DNA of 64,000 bases from Siphonodentalium dalli (Eukaryota > Mollusca > Scaphopoda > Gadilida > Siphonodentaliidae): the NCBI GenBank assembly GCA_032622095.1, contig CP136063.1:82685980-82749979 (forward strand), given 5' to 3'. Both the position numbers and the translations under genes were made by a program. Below the pieces are notes generated by a model. The model worked only from the letters and a program-made list of their open reading frames with translations. It was not told the DNA's origin and did not search any database. This document shows positions 44,414 to 56,095 of the stretch, one piece after another (the stretch's first letter is position 1; each line of letters begins with the position of its first letter).

Positions 44414-44484
44414 AGACAGACTATGTAGAAGATTCCTCACATCTATGAAGACAGACTATGTAGAAGATTCCTCACATCTATGAA
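44349..44484 (+). repeat. 35-bp tandem repeat, four copies
   Basis: GACTATGTAGAAGATTCCTC starts at 44349, 44384, 44419 and 44454 with almost no divergence; the last copy is truncated. Since 35 is not a multiple of three, changes in copy number would change the reading frame that enters the array. Confidence 0.85.
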
Positions 44485-44499
44485 CCGTGAGCTCAGAAA

Positions 44500-45273
44500 T
44501 AAAGATTGTAATCATTATTATATATTCTCAGCCATAGACTCCATAGATTCATCCTGTTAATTTCATCCTATGCTGCCCCGCTATCTATATACTATCGGTC
44601 TATTTTTAGAACGGTCGCCTATTTTCTTTTTAAATTCACGTGCCGTACACACGTGACATCACGATCAGCTGATACTTTCTACCATTTTGTGCCTTCTGCC
44701 AACAATAATTACATTCGTTCCGGAGTTTACTCATTTCTTGTAAGTTTTTCACTGTTATCCCGGGACCGTTGACATATAATTGACAGTAATTTTACCGGTC
44801 TTTAGACTGTTATATTCTTATGGAACTTTGAACTAATTATTCATTGATATTGACTTTTCTCCGTATATCGATACTTAACTCTGATAATGAGTATTTCGAT
44901 TTAGCAGTAAAAATTATCACTTCAGCTACCTTATAACTGCAATATTCATCCCATTCATACCTCAATTTGTGTAAATAAGGTTAATTGTCAATTTTACGGC
45001 TATGTTATGCCACCCTATAGTCACATGTTCATTGTTTTCTATATTTTATCATTGTTTACCCATATAAATCTATCATATTTGTGACAACTGTTGAGTATAT
45101 TTCAACCAATGTGAGCCTTCCAGCCAGATGGAACAAAATTATTACAAAGACCACATCCTGGATATAAACGTACATTGTATACGAAATTAACAGGGTTGGT
45201 ACCGGAGCAACACATACAATTTACATTTTAAAGATTTTTTAAACAATGACACATACGTAATGTGTTATTATGC
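44500..45273. other. Intergenic, no supported gene
   Basis: AT-rich; nothing recognised between the small repeat array and the LINE. Confidence 0.35.
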
Positions 45274-45719
45274 TATATAGATAGATCTTTATTTGCACAA
45301 TAATATTAATATACAATACATTAACAAAATAGGGAACAAAAGTATATTATTGCACAGGAGCAGCATGACCTAACTGGCCGTCTTCCTGCTGCCCCTTAAT
45401 GATAAGTGAAATATGATGACGTATTTACAATTTATCACAGACTATTTGGTATTTGGATGGTATTAGGATGGCCGGTTGGTGCCTACTTTAATATTTTATG
45501 TATTCATTGTAATCAAGATTGGGTTGAATTTTGAACAATGCTGTACTATAATAGAGATTTTGGACAAGTTTAAGAGATTGTAACAAAACTAGTGAGGTTG
45601 TTGCGACAGTCCTGTGTCACATTCGCGGACAACACCGTGCATGTGACACAGGGCTATCTAGGATATTCAGGGGTGCATAATAATATGAGTTAAAAAGTTA
45701 ACCTTGGCAGATTATTGAG

Positions 45720-47234
45720 TCAAGAGGATTTTTGCTGACTGCAAATGTAGCATAATTTGTTTGCACAGATAACCATTTGAGAATATTTACCTATTAGTTC
45801 CATAGACAATAACTTTTTGAATGTGTAATTAAATTTACATTTTTTTATTTCGGATTTGATCGAGTTCCACACTTTAGGAAATGAATGCTTTGGTAGGACT
45901 TCTGAAAAACATGTTCTAGTCTTATTGCTTCTTAATTTATCCGCCTGTCTAGTGTTAACACCGAGGGAATATGTGAACATATTCTTAAACGATTTGGGGA
46001 GATTATTTCTAGACCAGTTGTACATAAAGACAGATGCATTCACTGTATATATATCTTTGAACATTAGGATATTTTCTTGTTTGAAGAGGGGTTCTGTGTG
46101 ACTCCTATATTTTGTGTTGCATAAAATACGAATTGCCCTTTTTTGTAAGGTAGATAGTACGCCCGCGTGAATCGAATGTCCCCATATCGGGAGACCATAA
46201 ATAAGATGACTATGGATTAACGACTGATTTAGTGTTTTTCGTGATTTTTTTGGTAGAAAGTTTTTAACTTTGTTCAATAAGTAGAGAGTGTGGTACAGTT
46301 TACGTTGTATCATTGATATATGCTTTTTAAAAGTCAAGTTTTCATCGATCAAAATGCCCAAAATTTTTATAGATTTTACTCGCATTTGATTCCCAACTCT
46401 AATTAGTTCCATATTATTCAATTTCAGTGTAAAATTTCTCCACTTATCCTCGTTGCCTTTGGGGTGGATCAATATGAATTTACTTTTAGTTGCGTTGATA
46501 GATAGTTTATTGCAACAACACCATTCAAAAATGTTTTTTAGTTCAGCCGTTGATGATTTTTTTAACTGTTTCCTATCATGACCAGAAAAGTAAAGCGTGG
46601 TATCATCGGCAAATGATAGTAAGTTCATCGAGGTACATTTGGGCATATCGTTAACATACAGAAGAAAAATTATCGGGCCAAGAACGGACCCTTGGGGCAC
46701 ACCACACGTTATCTTCGCAAAACCGGACGTTTGACCAAGACAATCAACGTATTGTTTTCTTCCCTTTAAATAACTCTTAAACCATTCATTGGAAACCCCC
46801 CGAATTCCATAATGTTCTAATTTTTTCAATAAAATATCATGGTTAATTGTATCGAATGCTCTTGATAAGTCTATGAAAATCGCTAATGTAGAATCCTTAG
46901 TTGGTTTGTCGTTATTTGTTGCTACATGATCTAGAAGGTGCATCAAAGGATGTATGGTAGAGTGATTCTTACGGAAGCCATATTGATTTCTATGTAAGAT
47001 TTCATGTTTTTCGAGAAACGAAAAAAGCCTTTTATGCATGAGTTTCTCTAACAACTTCGAGAAAACGGGCAGAATGCTTATTGGCCTATAGTTCGTTATT
47101 TTATCGGGAGATTCACTTTTATAAAGTGGAATTACTTTTGATATTTTCATCCTATCGGGGAAAATACCTTGTTTAAATGATAGATTGAATATATGCGTTA
47201 TCGCTGAGGACGTTTCGGGTATGGTCTGTTTCAT
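45720..47234 (-). pseudogene. LINE reverse transcriptase frame
   Basis: 504 codons. The RT fingers begin ISKVIPLYK and NYRPISILPVFSKLLEK. The palm has AIFIDLSRAFDTINHDILL, then GVPQGSVLGPIIFLLYVNDM, and the catalytic SFADDTTLY (about residue 210). The thumb includes SINATKSKFILI and KILGILIDENLTFKKHI. The C-terminal part has LIYGLPIWG and PKVWNSIKSEIKK. All RT catalytic motifs look intact in this frame, which runs to a natural stop. The Met at 47234 is internal to ORF2, three codons after the TAA that separates it from the endonuclease, so it is not a true start. Confidence 0.85.
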
Positions 47235-47240
47235 TAATTT

Positions 47241-48257
47241 TTATGACAGGTTATCGATATCTGTGGTTCCTTTTCCAGTGATGTCATTCGAGAGTTTCAA
47301 AACTTCATATGTATCTGTTGGGAACATGAACAAATTTTTTGCATTGGGATCAGTTAGATAGTCGGAACATGTCATTCCGATGTTACAGGGCACCTCGTCA
47401 CTAGTTTTTTGACCTATTTTCGCAAAATAATCGTTAAATTCTTGAGCTATTTTCTCTGGTTGCGAAATTATAGTGTTTCCATTTGATATATTTGTTGGTA
47501 TTTTTGGAGTGTTATTTGTTACTTTAAGAGCGTTTTTCAGGATGACCCATGTACGTCGCATGTCAAATCTATTTTCGTGGAGAATATTGTTGTAGTATAG
47601 TTTTTTGCTTTTCCTAATTAAGGATTTGTATATTCGACAATATATTTTATATTTCTCAGCGTTGTTATCACAAGGAGCATTTAGTTTTGTTATGTAAAGT
47701 TTGTTCTTGACTAATGAGGAGTTAACGAGACCTTTTGTCATCCAAGGTTGTTTTTTTATATATTTAGTTGGTGGTTTGGATCGGACCAATGGAAATGATT
47801 CATTAAATGCCCATAGATATATTGAAAGAAAATTGTCATAAGCTTGGTTTGGTGAAGTACTATCGAAGACACATCGAAAATCTTGTTGTCGAAGTATTGA
47901 TTTAAATTTGTCTGTGTTCTCTTTACTAATTATGCGTTTCTCGGTAGAACTGCTCGCTTTTATATACTTATGATCGTGATATTCGGAATAAAATGTAGCA
48001 AAATGGTCTGACACATCGGAGAGGATAATCCCAGTATCGGCACGGGAAACATTGTTATTAGTATAAATATGATCAATGAGTGTTGCCGAGTGGTCGGTTA
48101 TTCGTGTAGGTTTGGTAATTGCAGGTAAGAATCCATTTTCAAACATAGTTTCAATGAAGTTGTTAGTTTTCGTATGTGACTGAAAGTTAAGCAAGTCGAT
48201 GTTGAAGTCTCCTATGAGATATGCCTTTGTCCCAGAATCATTTAATTGTTCGACCAC
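47241..48257 (-). pseudogene. LINE AP-endonuclease and linker frame
   Basis: 338 codons ending at the premature TAA. AP-endonuclease landmarks are YLIGDFNIDLL, TLIDHIYTNN and LSDVSDHFATF (the GDFN and SDH catalytic motifs). A linker follows (KYIKKQPWMTKGL and so on). Sequence 5' of 48257 continues the same frame with CVVASIYRPN and GGVGIFVNEKLSY up to the truncation near 48510, with one more stop near 48415. Confidence 0.8.
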
Positions 48258-48513
48258 ACTTGTAATTTTATCTATAAATATATCGATATCTGCATGAGGG
48301 GCCGTATTTGGTCTGTAGATGGATGCTACAACACACGATGAGCGTCCCGAGTCAATTTCTATGAATATAGTCTCAATAACATGTGGGATAAATATCGTTA
48401 GGTCATCGCGGATTTAATAAGAAAGTTTTTCATTTACGAAAATTCCAACACCACCACGTCCATCATCGTCATCTGGTCGTGATTTGAATTGGAATTGATG
48501 ATACCCAGGAAGA

Positions 48514-48792
48514 TATTTTGACCTGGGAGAAAAAATCGAAACCGAGGCTCACTACGAGCATGCCAGTTTTAAATATAGAAAAGGGAATCCCGACAAATGG
48601 CGATATCGGCGCAAACAAATAATCTAAAACACATAAAATAAACATAGCAAAAACGCGGCACAGTAAAACTGTCAGAACGCCACGAGGTTTTACGTCGTTT
48701 TTGGTGACGTCATGGAATGAAACGGAGTAGGGTGACACCAACGTACCTAGGAATCTGTCTGATCGCCATACTGTTGCGCGAGCGCACGTAAT
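48514..48792. repeat. Dispersed repeat 'R6', copy 1
   Basis: About 280 bp nearly identical to 51680-51959, from TATTTTGACCTGGGAGAAAA to TGTTGCGCGAGCGCA. It abuts the truncated 5' end of the LINE. The ends are not TG...CA, so it is not called an LTR. Confidence 0.7.
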
Positions 48793-50551
48793 GACAAAGA
48801 TATGGTGTGAACCTTGTAAGGTGAAATTCAGTAGTAGGAGTAATTTGCTCCGACATCGGAAAAAATTTCATGGCGGGGGTAAGTTCATGTATTATATAAT
48901 TTTAATATAATTTCATTTTATACATGTATGCATTATATTTCATTATACTATATAGTGTCCATGTTGTAGCATCTCGTACACTTTTATGCATGTATGGACC
49001 TAGGTTCGAGCACATTTTGTAATGATTTTGAATATGTTAATTGCAGGTTGATGAAAGTGACTATTCGGAATGATCTTCATTCAATAAAATGATTTTTTTT
49101 ATTTGGAAGATATTTATTATGTTTTTAGAAAGTAACCGCTTCTGTCTTCGGCATCTCGCAAACGCGGCCAAAAATGGTGATTTTATTAGATTTTTCATTC
49201 CGTATATAACGTATATATGCAAGATTAATGGGTAAGAAGGATGTTGGGACAGCGGTTCTGAAATAAGACCAATTAAAACTAGAGGTGAGATTCCATGGAA
49301 TCAGATATACTTCCATGGTATCCCATGTCATGTGTGTTATGCGTATAGGTGTGTTCCTCTTCACGCGAATGGTGTTTTGTGATCCGATGGTGGACTTGCG
49401 TTGACATTTGTCTAAATAAGATATATATTCCAAAGGTTCATGTCATTTGGTTCGACCCACCGTGGATGCTTAATGACAGTCTATTACATCATGGTCAGGA
49501 CCAACTGAGTCATCATTCATCCCAGTCAATCGGATCATTTTTATTCGGCAGGGATATATTTTAGAGTTAGTTTTAACCCCTCTCCAAGATGCCCATGTCA
49601 ATTTCAACGGTCACGAAATTATGCATGTCTGATTATATCGTAATCGACATGTAGATCAAAAGGGTGTAAAGCATATTAATGCACCATAACTCTGTTATTT
49701 CACATTTATTGCATAGTTCTTTCAGTTTCGGATTCAGAATCTTTTAGTTTTATTGGGGAGGAAAGACCGCTTGGTTAATTAATTAATTAGTCTTTCAGTG
49801 CGTCATCGCTATACTATATTCCTATAGTCATTAACGTCTTTGTAATAGAGTTAACTGTAATCGAGAGATGACTAGATCACAATCGATAATGCTAGCTGAG
49901 TGCTTAACCGTCCGCTTTGAAATTAATGTTGTCCTTATATACTACCAAACACATGCAGTGTTCAAGATATAAAACAATTGATTCGCGATTTGCCATTCTT
50001 TCCCGTTTACGAGTTTCGGTGGAATTTCCGGGGCGTACGCCATCTCTCCGGGGGAGGGTTCTCTATTCCGAAAGTTCATTATTGCGACAGTTCCCTACTC
50101 CGACGGTTCATTTTTCCGAAGGTTATCTATTCATGGACGTATATTAACAAGAAATTTTAACAAAATGTGCACACTCTCCAAAACCACATAAGGAATGAAA
50201 CATACGATTACGGTAGTATTCACACCCCATTCTAATTCTCAAATTGTCCGAGATGTCGGTTATTATTTGCAAGAAGAAAGGACCAGTTTATCGCTTATTA
50301 TGCAAAGTTGAAAACACGATGACTGCATGACTGAAATAAACTACATGTAAGAGAAACAATCTGTCCGAACTAGCAGTCTGTATTTTAAATAAAAATCAAC
50401 CACCATGCCATATTATTATCTCAGCTCTATGAAATCAATATTAGGTGCTTATCTTGTTTGTCAGAAACTCTGTCGCATCGGGGATATCGGGGATCTTTTG
50501 GTATATTTTGGCGTCGAGATTGGGGAAATCTTTTTCTAGGTATGAACATAT
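48793..50551. other. Intergenic with a degenerate short repeat
   Basis: No supported gene. About 50055-50135 is a degenerate tandem repeat built on ATTCCGAAAGTTCA-like units (TATTCCGAAAGTTCATTATT, CTACTCCGACGGTTCA, TTTTTCCGAAGGTTA). Confidence 0.4.
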
Positions 50552-50680
50552 GCCATCAACGTCGTTTTGCGGTTGATCTATGAGCGTATAGATTCCGCGA
50601 AGCGGATTATATTAAGTATGTTATTCGTCTACTGATCGGTCTATACGCTCATAGATCAACCGAAAAACGACGTTGATGGC
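50552..50680. mobile_element. Foldback element with 41-bp near-perfect arms
   Basis: The left arm (50552-50592) starts GCCATCAACGTCGTTTTGCG and ends GAGCGTATAGA. The right arm (50640-50680) is its reverse complement with one mismatch. A 47-bp loop lies between. A related but more diverged copy is at 59544-59630, with a shared right flank (TTTATTTTCAACT). Confidence 0.75.
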
Positions 50681-50699
50681 TTATAATTACAACTTTAAC

Positions 50700-51679
50700 A
50701 CTTTATTTTCAACTGTCTAATATTAATCAATCTCAGAAAATTAATTGCCAAAACATGATTTTCTGTTGGACAATCTCGGAATTTGGTTGATGGGCCGAAA
50801 ATAAATTGGCCGAAATTGTCAACGAGCAACTTCGCCAAGCAAACTTTCAGAAAATAAATATTTACACTTCAACTTCAATTTTCAGCAATGAACTATCCAT
50901 GATAAAAAGAATTACTTGTTAGGCTACGATTTACGTTAAAAATGACTCATTAACAACCCAATAACTAGAATGCACTCAAAGAGATGCCAACGAGCGCAAA
51001 AATGTAATAAACAATCATTTAAAAAATAATTTCACTGTATTTTACTTAATTTATTTAATTTAATGTTAGCAAAAAACGACAATTACCATTTCTCATTTCA
51101 TCACAGATAAAAAGCAAATTACTATATTAATCATTTAAGTAATTAAAACCAATTCCATGTTGCCGAAAGGATGAGACTTTAATATCGATTACATTTTTTT
51201 AGCGGCATATTTTGATTTTCATTTTCCGATAGTCAAAGTTGACCAAAGGAGCAATTATAAGAAATAATTAATACCATTTGTGTAAATATTGATAGCAGCC
51301 AATATGCAACAATAAATATCAATAATTAATCAATAACGATCATTTTATGTAATAATAAACTCTTCAAACGGTGTTTGTGTCAACAAATGCGTTTTGTTTT
51401 GTGTTACGTCATTCGTCGTATTTGACCCGGAACTCGACTGAAGGTTAGGCTATTCAGCCTATTGCGTCGAATTACGAAATCGGGTTTTCAATGTCTCTCT
51501 TTTCCCGCACGATAAAAAGAGGTCTTCGCACGAACCAAAAATGATAAAACTTCCCAATTATAAGTAAAAATACCCAAATGAAGGAGTCTATGTAGGTCCC
51601 GAAGCAGTCTATAGACTCTTTGATGTAGAGTTCTGATGGAGAAAATGTAGGTTGATCTATTTTTGTCATAACTCTGACG
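50700..51679. other. Intergenic, no supported gene
   Basis: AT-rich; nothing recognised. Confidence 0.35.
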
Positions 51680-51959
51680 TATTTTGACCTGGGAGAAAAA
51701 ATCGAAATCGAGGCTCACTACGAGCATGCCAGATTTAAATATAGAAACAGGGAATCCCGACAAATGGCGATATCGGCGACAAACAAATAATCGAAAACAA
51801 CACATAAAATAAACAGAGCAAAAACGCGGCACAGTAAAAATGTCAGATCGCCACGAGGTTTTACGTCGTTTTTGGTGACGTCATGGAGTGAAACGGAGTA
51901 GGGTGACCCCAACGTACGAATCTGTCTGATCGCCAAACTGTTGCGCGAGCGCAAGTAAT
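51680..51959. repeat. Dispersed repeat 'R6', copy 2
   Basis: Second copy of the 280-bp repeat. Its left flank (CATAACTCTGACG) differs from that of copy 1, where the LINE lies. Confidence 0.7.
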
Positions 51960-52020
51960 AAGTAAGCAGGGCGAACTAACTGACTACATGTATTACAGAG
52001 TGGGAATGTTTTAAGATCTG

Positions 52021-52182
52021 GTGATATTCTAAGTTGATTGCTTGTAATTTAGCAACAGCATTGAAACGTTGGCCAATTGCAATTTTTTTTGGCCATTTTC
52101 GATAATTAGGCCACCGACAACCTAATAGCCCTGTAATCAAAACACATTTGTTGCACTCTCGGATCTTTCTAATAAACATGTA
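52021..52182. repeat. Dispersed repeat 'R7', copy 1
   Basis: Shares TTGGCCATTTTC(G/A)ATAATT and GCACTC...TTTCTAATAAACAT with 58614-58792, at lower identity elsewhere. Confidence 0.55.
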
Positions 52183-52189
52183 GACAATA

Positions 52190-52345
52190 TTTCTTTTCGC
52201 AACGAGTTGTGGTCAATTGGAACAATCTACCAGACTTTATTGTAGAGCACAATCGCTTAAAGGACTTTAAAACAATGATTGACTCATATTTCTATAACCT
52301 GAAATATCAGTATGATGATTCGCATTTATTTCTCTATTTCAAATA
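52190..52345 (+). pseudogene. LINE ORF2 C-terminal fragment, copy 1
   Basis: Reads FFSQRVV, then (after a one-base shift) VNWNNLPDFIVEHNRLKDF and KTMIDSYFYNL. This is the usual C-terminal pattern of LINE ORF2 proteins (R.V..WN.LP....... ..FK..ID). Nothing of the RT proper is joined to it. Confidence 0.6.
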
Positions 52346-52399
52346 CTTACATTTGTAAACTATATGTATCAGAATCAAACGTCAGTGACTTGCTTCGAT

Positions 52400-53305
52400 T
52401 AAATGATGTTATTAGCAAGTTTAATATACTTTCTGAAATTAATTATCACAATTAACCATTCTCATATAATGCAATTAGTGTTTAATAAGAAAATCACTAA
52501 TAACCAACTTAAACTTAAAACTTGGTACGCCATTTAACTATGTGGTATGTAAATGAATACAAACGAACACTGCATGATACTTCCACTTATAAAGAGCTCC
52601 CATATGGATCAATGAAGATGTTATCTATAATGGTGTGGTTTGTACTGAATATGTATCGTATAAATATAAAAATAGCACAATTGATAAAAAAAATAGTATG
52701 ATTAGAATGCTTAATGACATAAAAACCCAAGATAATACCTTCCCTTAAAATACCACCCAATGTCCATCAGTAAAATTCCTTTCCATCTAATGACGATTTA
52801 GAATTGAAAGACAGACCTATCGTAAATGGGCACATCGGTTAATAAAGCTGTCTCTCGTGTACTTGGTAAACTCATTGAATAGTATTTGAAGTAACTAGAA
52901 TATTATGAGCATAATTTATATTGACCCATATAGATTACAAGCACAGAACCCTTTCCGTGATGTAACTATTAATCCAGAAGAACTTGAAATGTATATACTA
53001 AGATTCGGAATACAGATATGTATAGTTCAACTGTATTTTAACTACTTTGAATATCGATGATGATTATTTGAGAACTATATCCAAGATAATTCTTTCTTCC
53101 ATGTTGGTTATGGTAAATTATACCAACAAATTAAGACTGCCTATGGGTAATTATATCAGTGTGAAAGCCACTAATCGTATCCTTCTTAGAAGTGAATGCT
53201 ATCTCTCTGTGAATAGTATATTCAGTATAATACTAAATATTTCCTAAAATATATAGATGATGGCACTGTTTGGTACACTGGAACAAGATTTTTTGCATAT
53301 TTCGA
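52400..53305 (+). pseudogene. RT-like fragment, copy 1
   Basis: A decayed coding region in several frames. EWYVNEYKRTLHDTS comes first, then IIPSLKIPP and FPSNDDLELK. At 53120-53290 are LRLPMGNYISVKATNRILLR and, after a shift, KYFLKYIDDGTVWYTGT. A PMG...S...A block followed by YIDD resembles RT motifs B and C. The family is not assigned; Penelope-like or another RT lineage is possible. It is followed directly by the MITE at 53306. Confidence 0.45.
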
Positions 53306-53748
53306 TTAACCCTTTACCCAACAAAACGACCAAAAACGCCCAAATAAAGCTTCAACAGCCTAAAATATCTTCGGTCTGTCTCAATAAGACCATACAAATA
53401 TGGATATCATTGAAACCGGTTTATTGACCACATTGTGATGGTTAGTTATTCCCTGTGCCAATGCATTCTCTTATATATGCGAGTCGACCATAGGTCGCCT
53501 CGCATATATAAGAGAATGCAGTGGCCTAAAAAAAAAAACTTTTTACCATTTTTTCTTACATTCTTTAACAATTTTATAATTTTTTCTTACATTTTTTATA
53601 ATATTTTTCTACATTCTTTGACAATTTTATCATTTTTAATATGTGTTAAGCCAATGCATTCTCTTATATATGCGAGGCGACCTATGGTCGACTCGCATAT
53701 ATAAGAGAATACTTTGGCACAGGGCCGTTCTTTTGGGTAAAGGGTTAA
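53306..53748. mobile_element. piggyBac-like MITE with paired hairpins, copy 2
   Basis: TTAA at 53306-53309 and 53745-53748 flanks CCCTTTACCCAACA / TTTTGGGTAAAGGG termini. The long arm (53324-53450) is the reverse complement of the right arm of copy 1, so this copy is inverted. The hairpin pair lies at 53451-53724; its spacer has an extra AT-rich segment. The related sequence at 56005-56045 lacks the element and has a single TTAA, a direct paralogous empty site. Confidence 0.88.
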
Positions 53749-53774
53749 ACTGATTCGAGACAACTTTCCTGAAC

Positions 53775-54958
53775 GTATTAATATAGAATTTGTCATGCGA
53801 GTGTAGACACTAACGATTGGTGGCGCCACCACCCTAGCTATAAATACGATCCAACCGTCACTCCCTCGCACGCGCTTATGTCATACTCAAACTGCCATAG
53901 CGTAAACGCTAATCATCTGTCATAGTATTTTCATAGTATTTGGTCGGCAGAATTCCTCTACTATATCGAGTAATAGAGTGTTTCCGTTCTGGAAACTGGT
54001 TTATTGCGGCGATTATCTATTCTGATTACTCTTTACGTACAATGAAATATTTAGCATATTTGTATGCAGTTTTAAGGACTTGTTGGACTTAGCCAATTTT
54101 AGTGATTTTTTTACCTGTGAGAAACCATGCAGATTTAATTCACAGAATGTTGATATTGACCAAATTGAAGTTCACCACCATGGCATGTGATGTGACTGTT
54201 CAGCGTAAAATATTGCACTCAATTTGCTACTATAGCCCATGGTGATCATGTGGTCACAAGCTAGTCCCTTGCTAATTGCAGCTTTACTTATACGAATTCT
54301 AATGCTGCAAATGGTTTACTAATTGGTCGATTGCCGTGCCGATGCCAGGTATTGTGCTCATCCCAGATTTATCCCTCCGGTCAATCCATTATCATGTGCC
54401 AAGGGGTCGTCTGGTGCTATCCTGGGTCAGCCGGTTACCATGTTCCTATTATAATCATCACAGGTATCTCGATTATTTATCCAGGATAACATCCTGGACT
54501 TTCTGTAATGTGTCCATGTTATTTGGAGAATTCAAGTTTGTCGATTATATATAGATGACATGTCGCAACGTGTTCATATAGAATATATTGGTTCTTATTG
54601 AGCTCGTGTTAACATGTTAGTTATCTAGACCTATATTCAACGCATAATGCAGTTAGTCAAGTCATATCGGATGAGACCTGGGTTTATTACATCTATTACT
54701 TTTCCGAAAGTTGTCCATTTAAGGATCCAAGTAGTCGTATATTTTGTTACAACTTTGTTGGTATACATGTATAACAGTAACAAATTACAATTTAACGTTA
54801 TCAGAAAGACCTCAGCTTAGCCCTTTGAATGTGCGTAGTTATTCCCAATGTAGTAAATTATTTGTCCATTCTGCCAATCATTGAATTTCAATATACTTCC
54901 TTATTGTACGTGTCAGGTTATATCGCTCGGCCACGTGGTACAACCTTTAGATACCCTC
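53775..54958. other. Intergenic, no supported gene
   Basis: About 1.2 kb without a recognisable gene or repeat. Confidence 0.35.
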
Positions 54959-55080
54959 CCCCGTCATGCCAAGATTTCTTTTCGCAATGTTCTGTGGTCA
55001 ATTGGAACAATCTACCAGATTTTTTTGCATAACTGCATAATCGCTGAAGGACTTTAAAACAATGATTTGCTCATATTTAT
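54890..55080 (+). pseudogene. LINE ORF2 C-terminal fragment, copy 2
   Basis: TRG-like segment ARPRGTTFRYP, then FFSQCSVVNWNNLPDFFA, followed by a stop. The rest parallels 52240-52345. It is slightly longer at its 5' end than copy 1. Confidence 0.55.
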
Positions 55081-55199
55081 ATAACCTGAAATATCTTTAT
55101 GATAGCTGATTCGCATATATTTATGTTAATTTTTTCAAATACTTAACATTTGTAAACTCGGTTGACTTGTTTCAATTAAATGATGCCGATGAGTAATTA

Positions 55200-56095
55200 G
55201 CACACTTCATATACTTGCTGAAAATAAATATCCCAATGAACCTTACTCATAATGAAACTATTACATTGTATAGCATCACTAAGAATCAATATAAACTTAA
55301 AACGTTGTACAAGACCATACATTGTAGCTTTGCTTGCTGACAAGAGACTTGGTATATCAATATCTATGCTGAGTGGTATGTAAATGAATACAAAAGAAAA
55401 CTGTCTGATACTTCCACTTGTGGAGATCCCATATCAATGAAGATTTTATCTATAATGGTGTTACATTGAACATGTATCACATAAATATCGAAATAGCACA
55501 ATTGACAAAAGTATGATTAGAATATTTATTGGCATAAAAACCAAAGATATAATACCTTCCCTTAAAATATCACCATCAGTTAAAAACCTTTCCATCTAAT
55601 GATGATTTAGAATTGAAAGAGACCGATCGTAAACGGGCACATCTGTTAATACAGCTGTCTCTCAAGTACTTGAACAGTATTTGAAATAAATAAACAGAAT
55701 GTTATTATGAGCATAATTTATATTGACCCATATATAAAGATACTTTACAAGCACTGAACTGTTTCCATGATCTAACTATAAATCCAGAAGAACTTTAAAT
55801 GTCTTTACTAAGATTCGGATATGGATATGTACATGGATACCAATAAATTAAAGGCTGGCTATGGGTGCTTATCTCAGTGCGGAAGCTGCTAATCGTATCC
55901 TTCTTAGAAGTGACTTTTATCTATCTATGAACAGTATATTCGGCATAATAGTAAATATTTCCTAAGATATATAGATCATATCAAACTTTTTGTTAAAACT
56001 GTAACAAGAACTTTTCTATATTTTCATTAAACTGATTTTTCGAGACAACTATCCTGAACATATTAAATTGCATTTAATATAAGTAATTTAGGCCA
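55200..56095 (+). pseudogene. RT-like fragment, copy 2 (carries the empty MITE site)
   Basis: Parallel to 52400-53775. It has LRLAMGAYL-like and SAEAANRILLRSDF segments near 55845-55915, and YIDH in place of YIDD near 55968. The TTAA at 56027-56030 corresponds to the MITE target in copy 1. Confidence 0.45.

Larger units (their letters stand above)
45274..48510 (-). mobile_element. 5'-truncated LINE (AP endonuclease plus reverse transcriptase)
   Basis: On the minus strand the element runs from about 48510 (PGYHQF just inside the endonuclease domain) to a 3' end at 45274, with an AATAAAGATCTATCTATA tail. Its single ORF2 is interrupted by TAA codons near 48415 and at 47241-47243. Left of the 47241 stop is the RT frame, right of it the endonuclease frame, both in the same register. 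The 3' UTR has GGCAGCAGGAAGACGGCC, shared with the short insertion at 39064. The motif order suggests a CR1/jockey-like clade; the exact clade is not established. Confidence 0.85.

Noticed and set aside
48469-48741. Hydrophobic minus-strand frame (also at 51488-51954) as a membrane protein
   Set aside because: It is a translation of the dispersed repeat R6; the two copies have diverged by frame-changing gaps, which argues against coding.
48514-51959. R6 repeats as a pair of LTRs around a 2.9-kb retrotransposon
   Set aside because: The ends are not TG...CA, there is no primer-binding site or polypurine tract, and no gag or pol reading is present between them.
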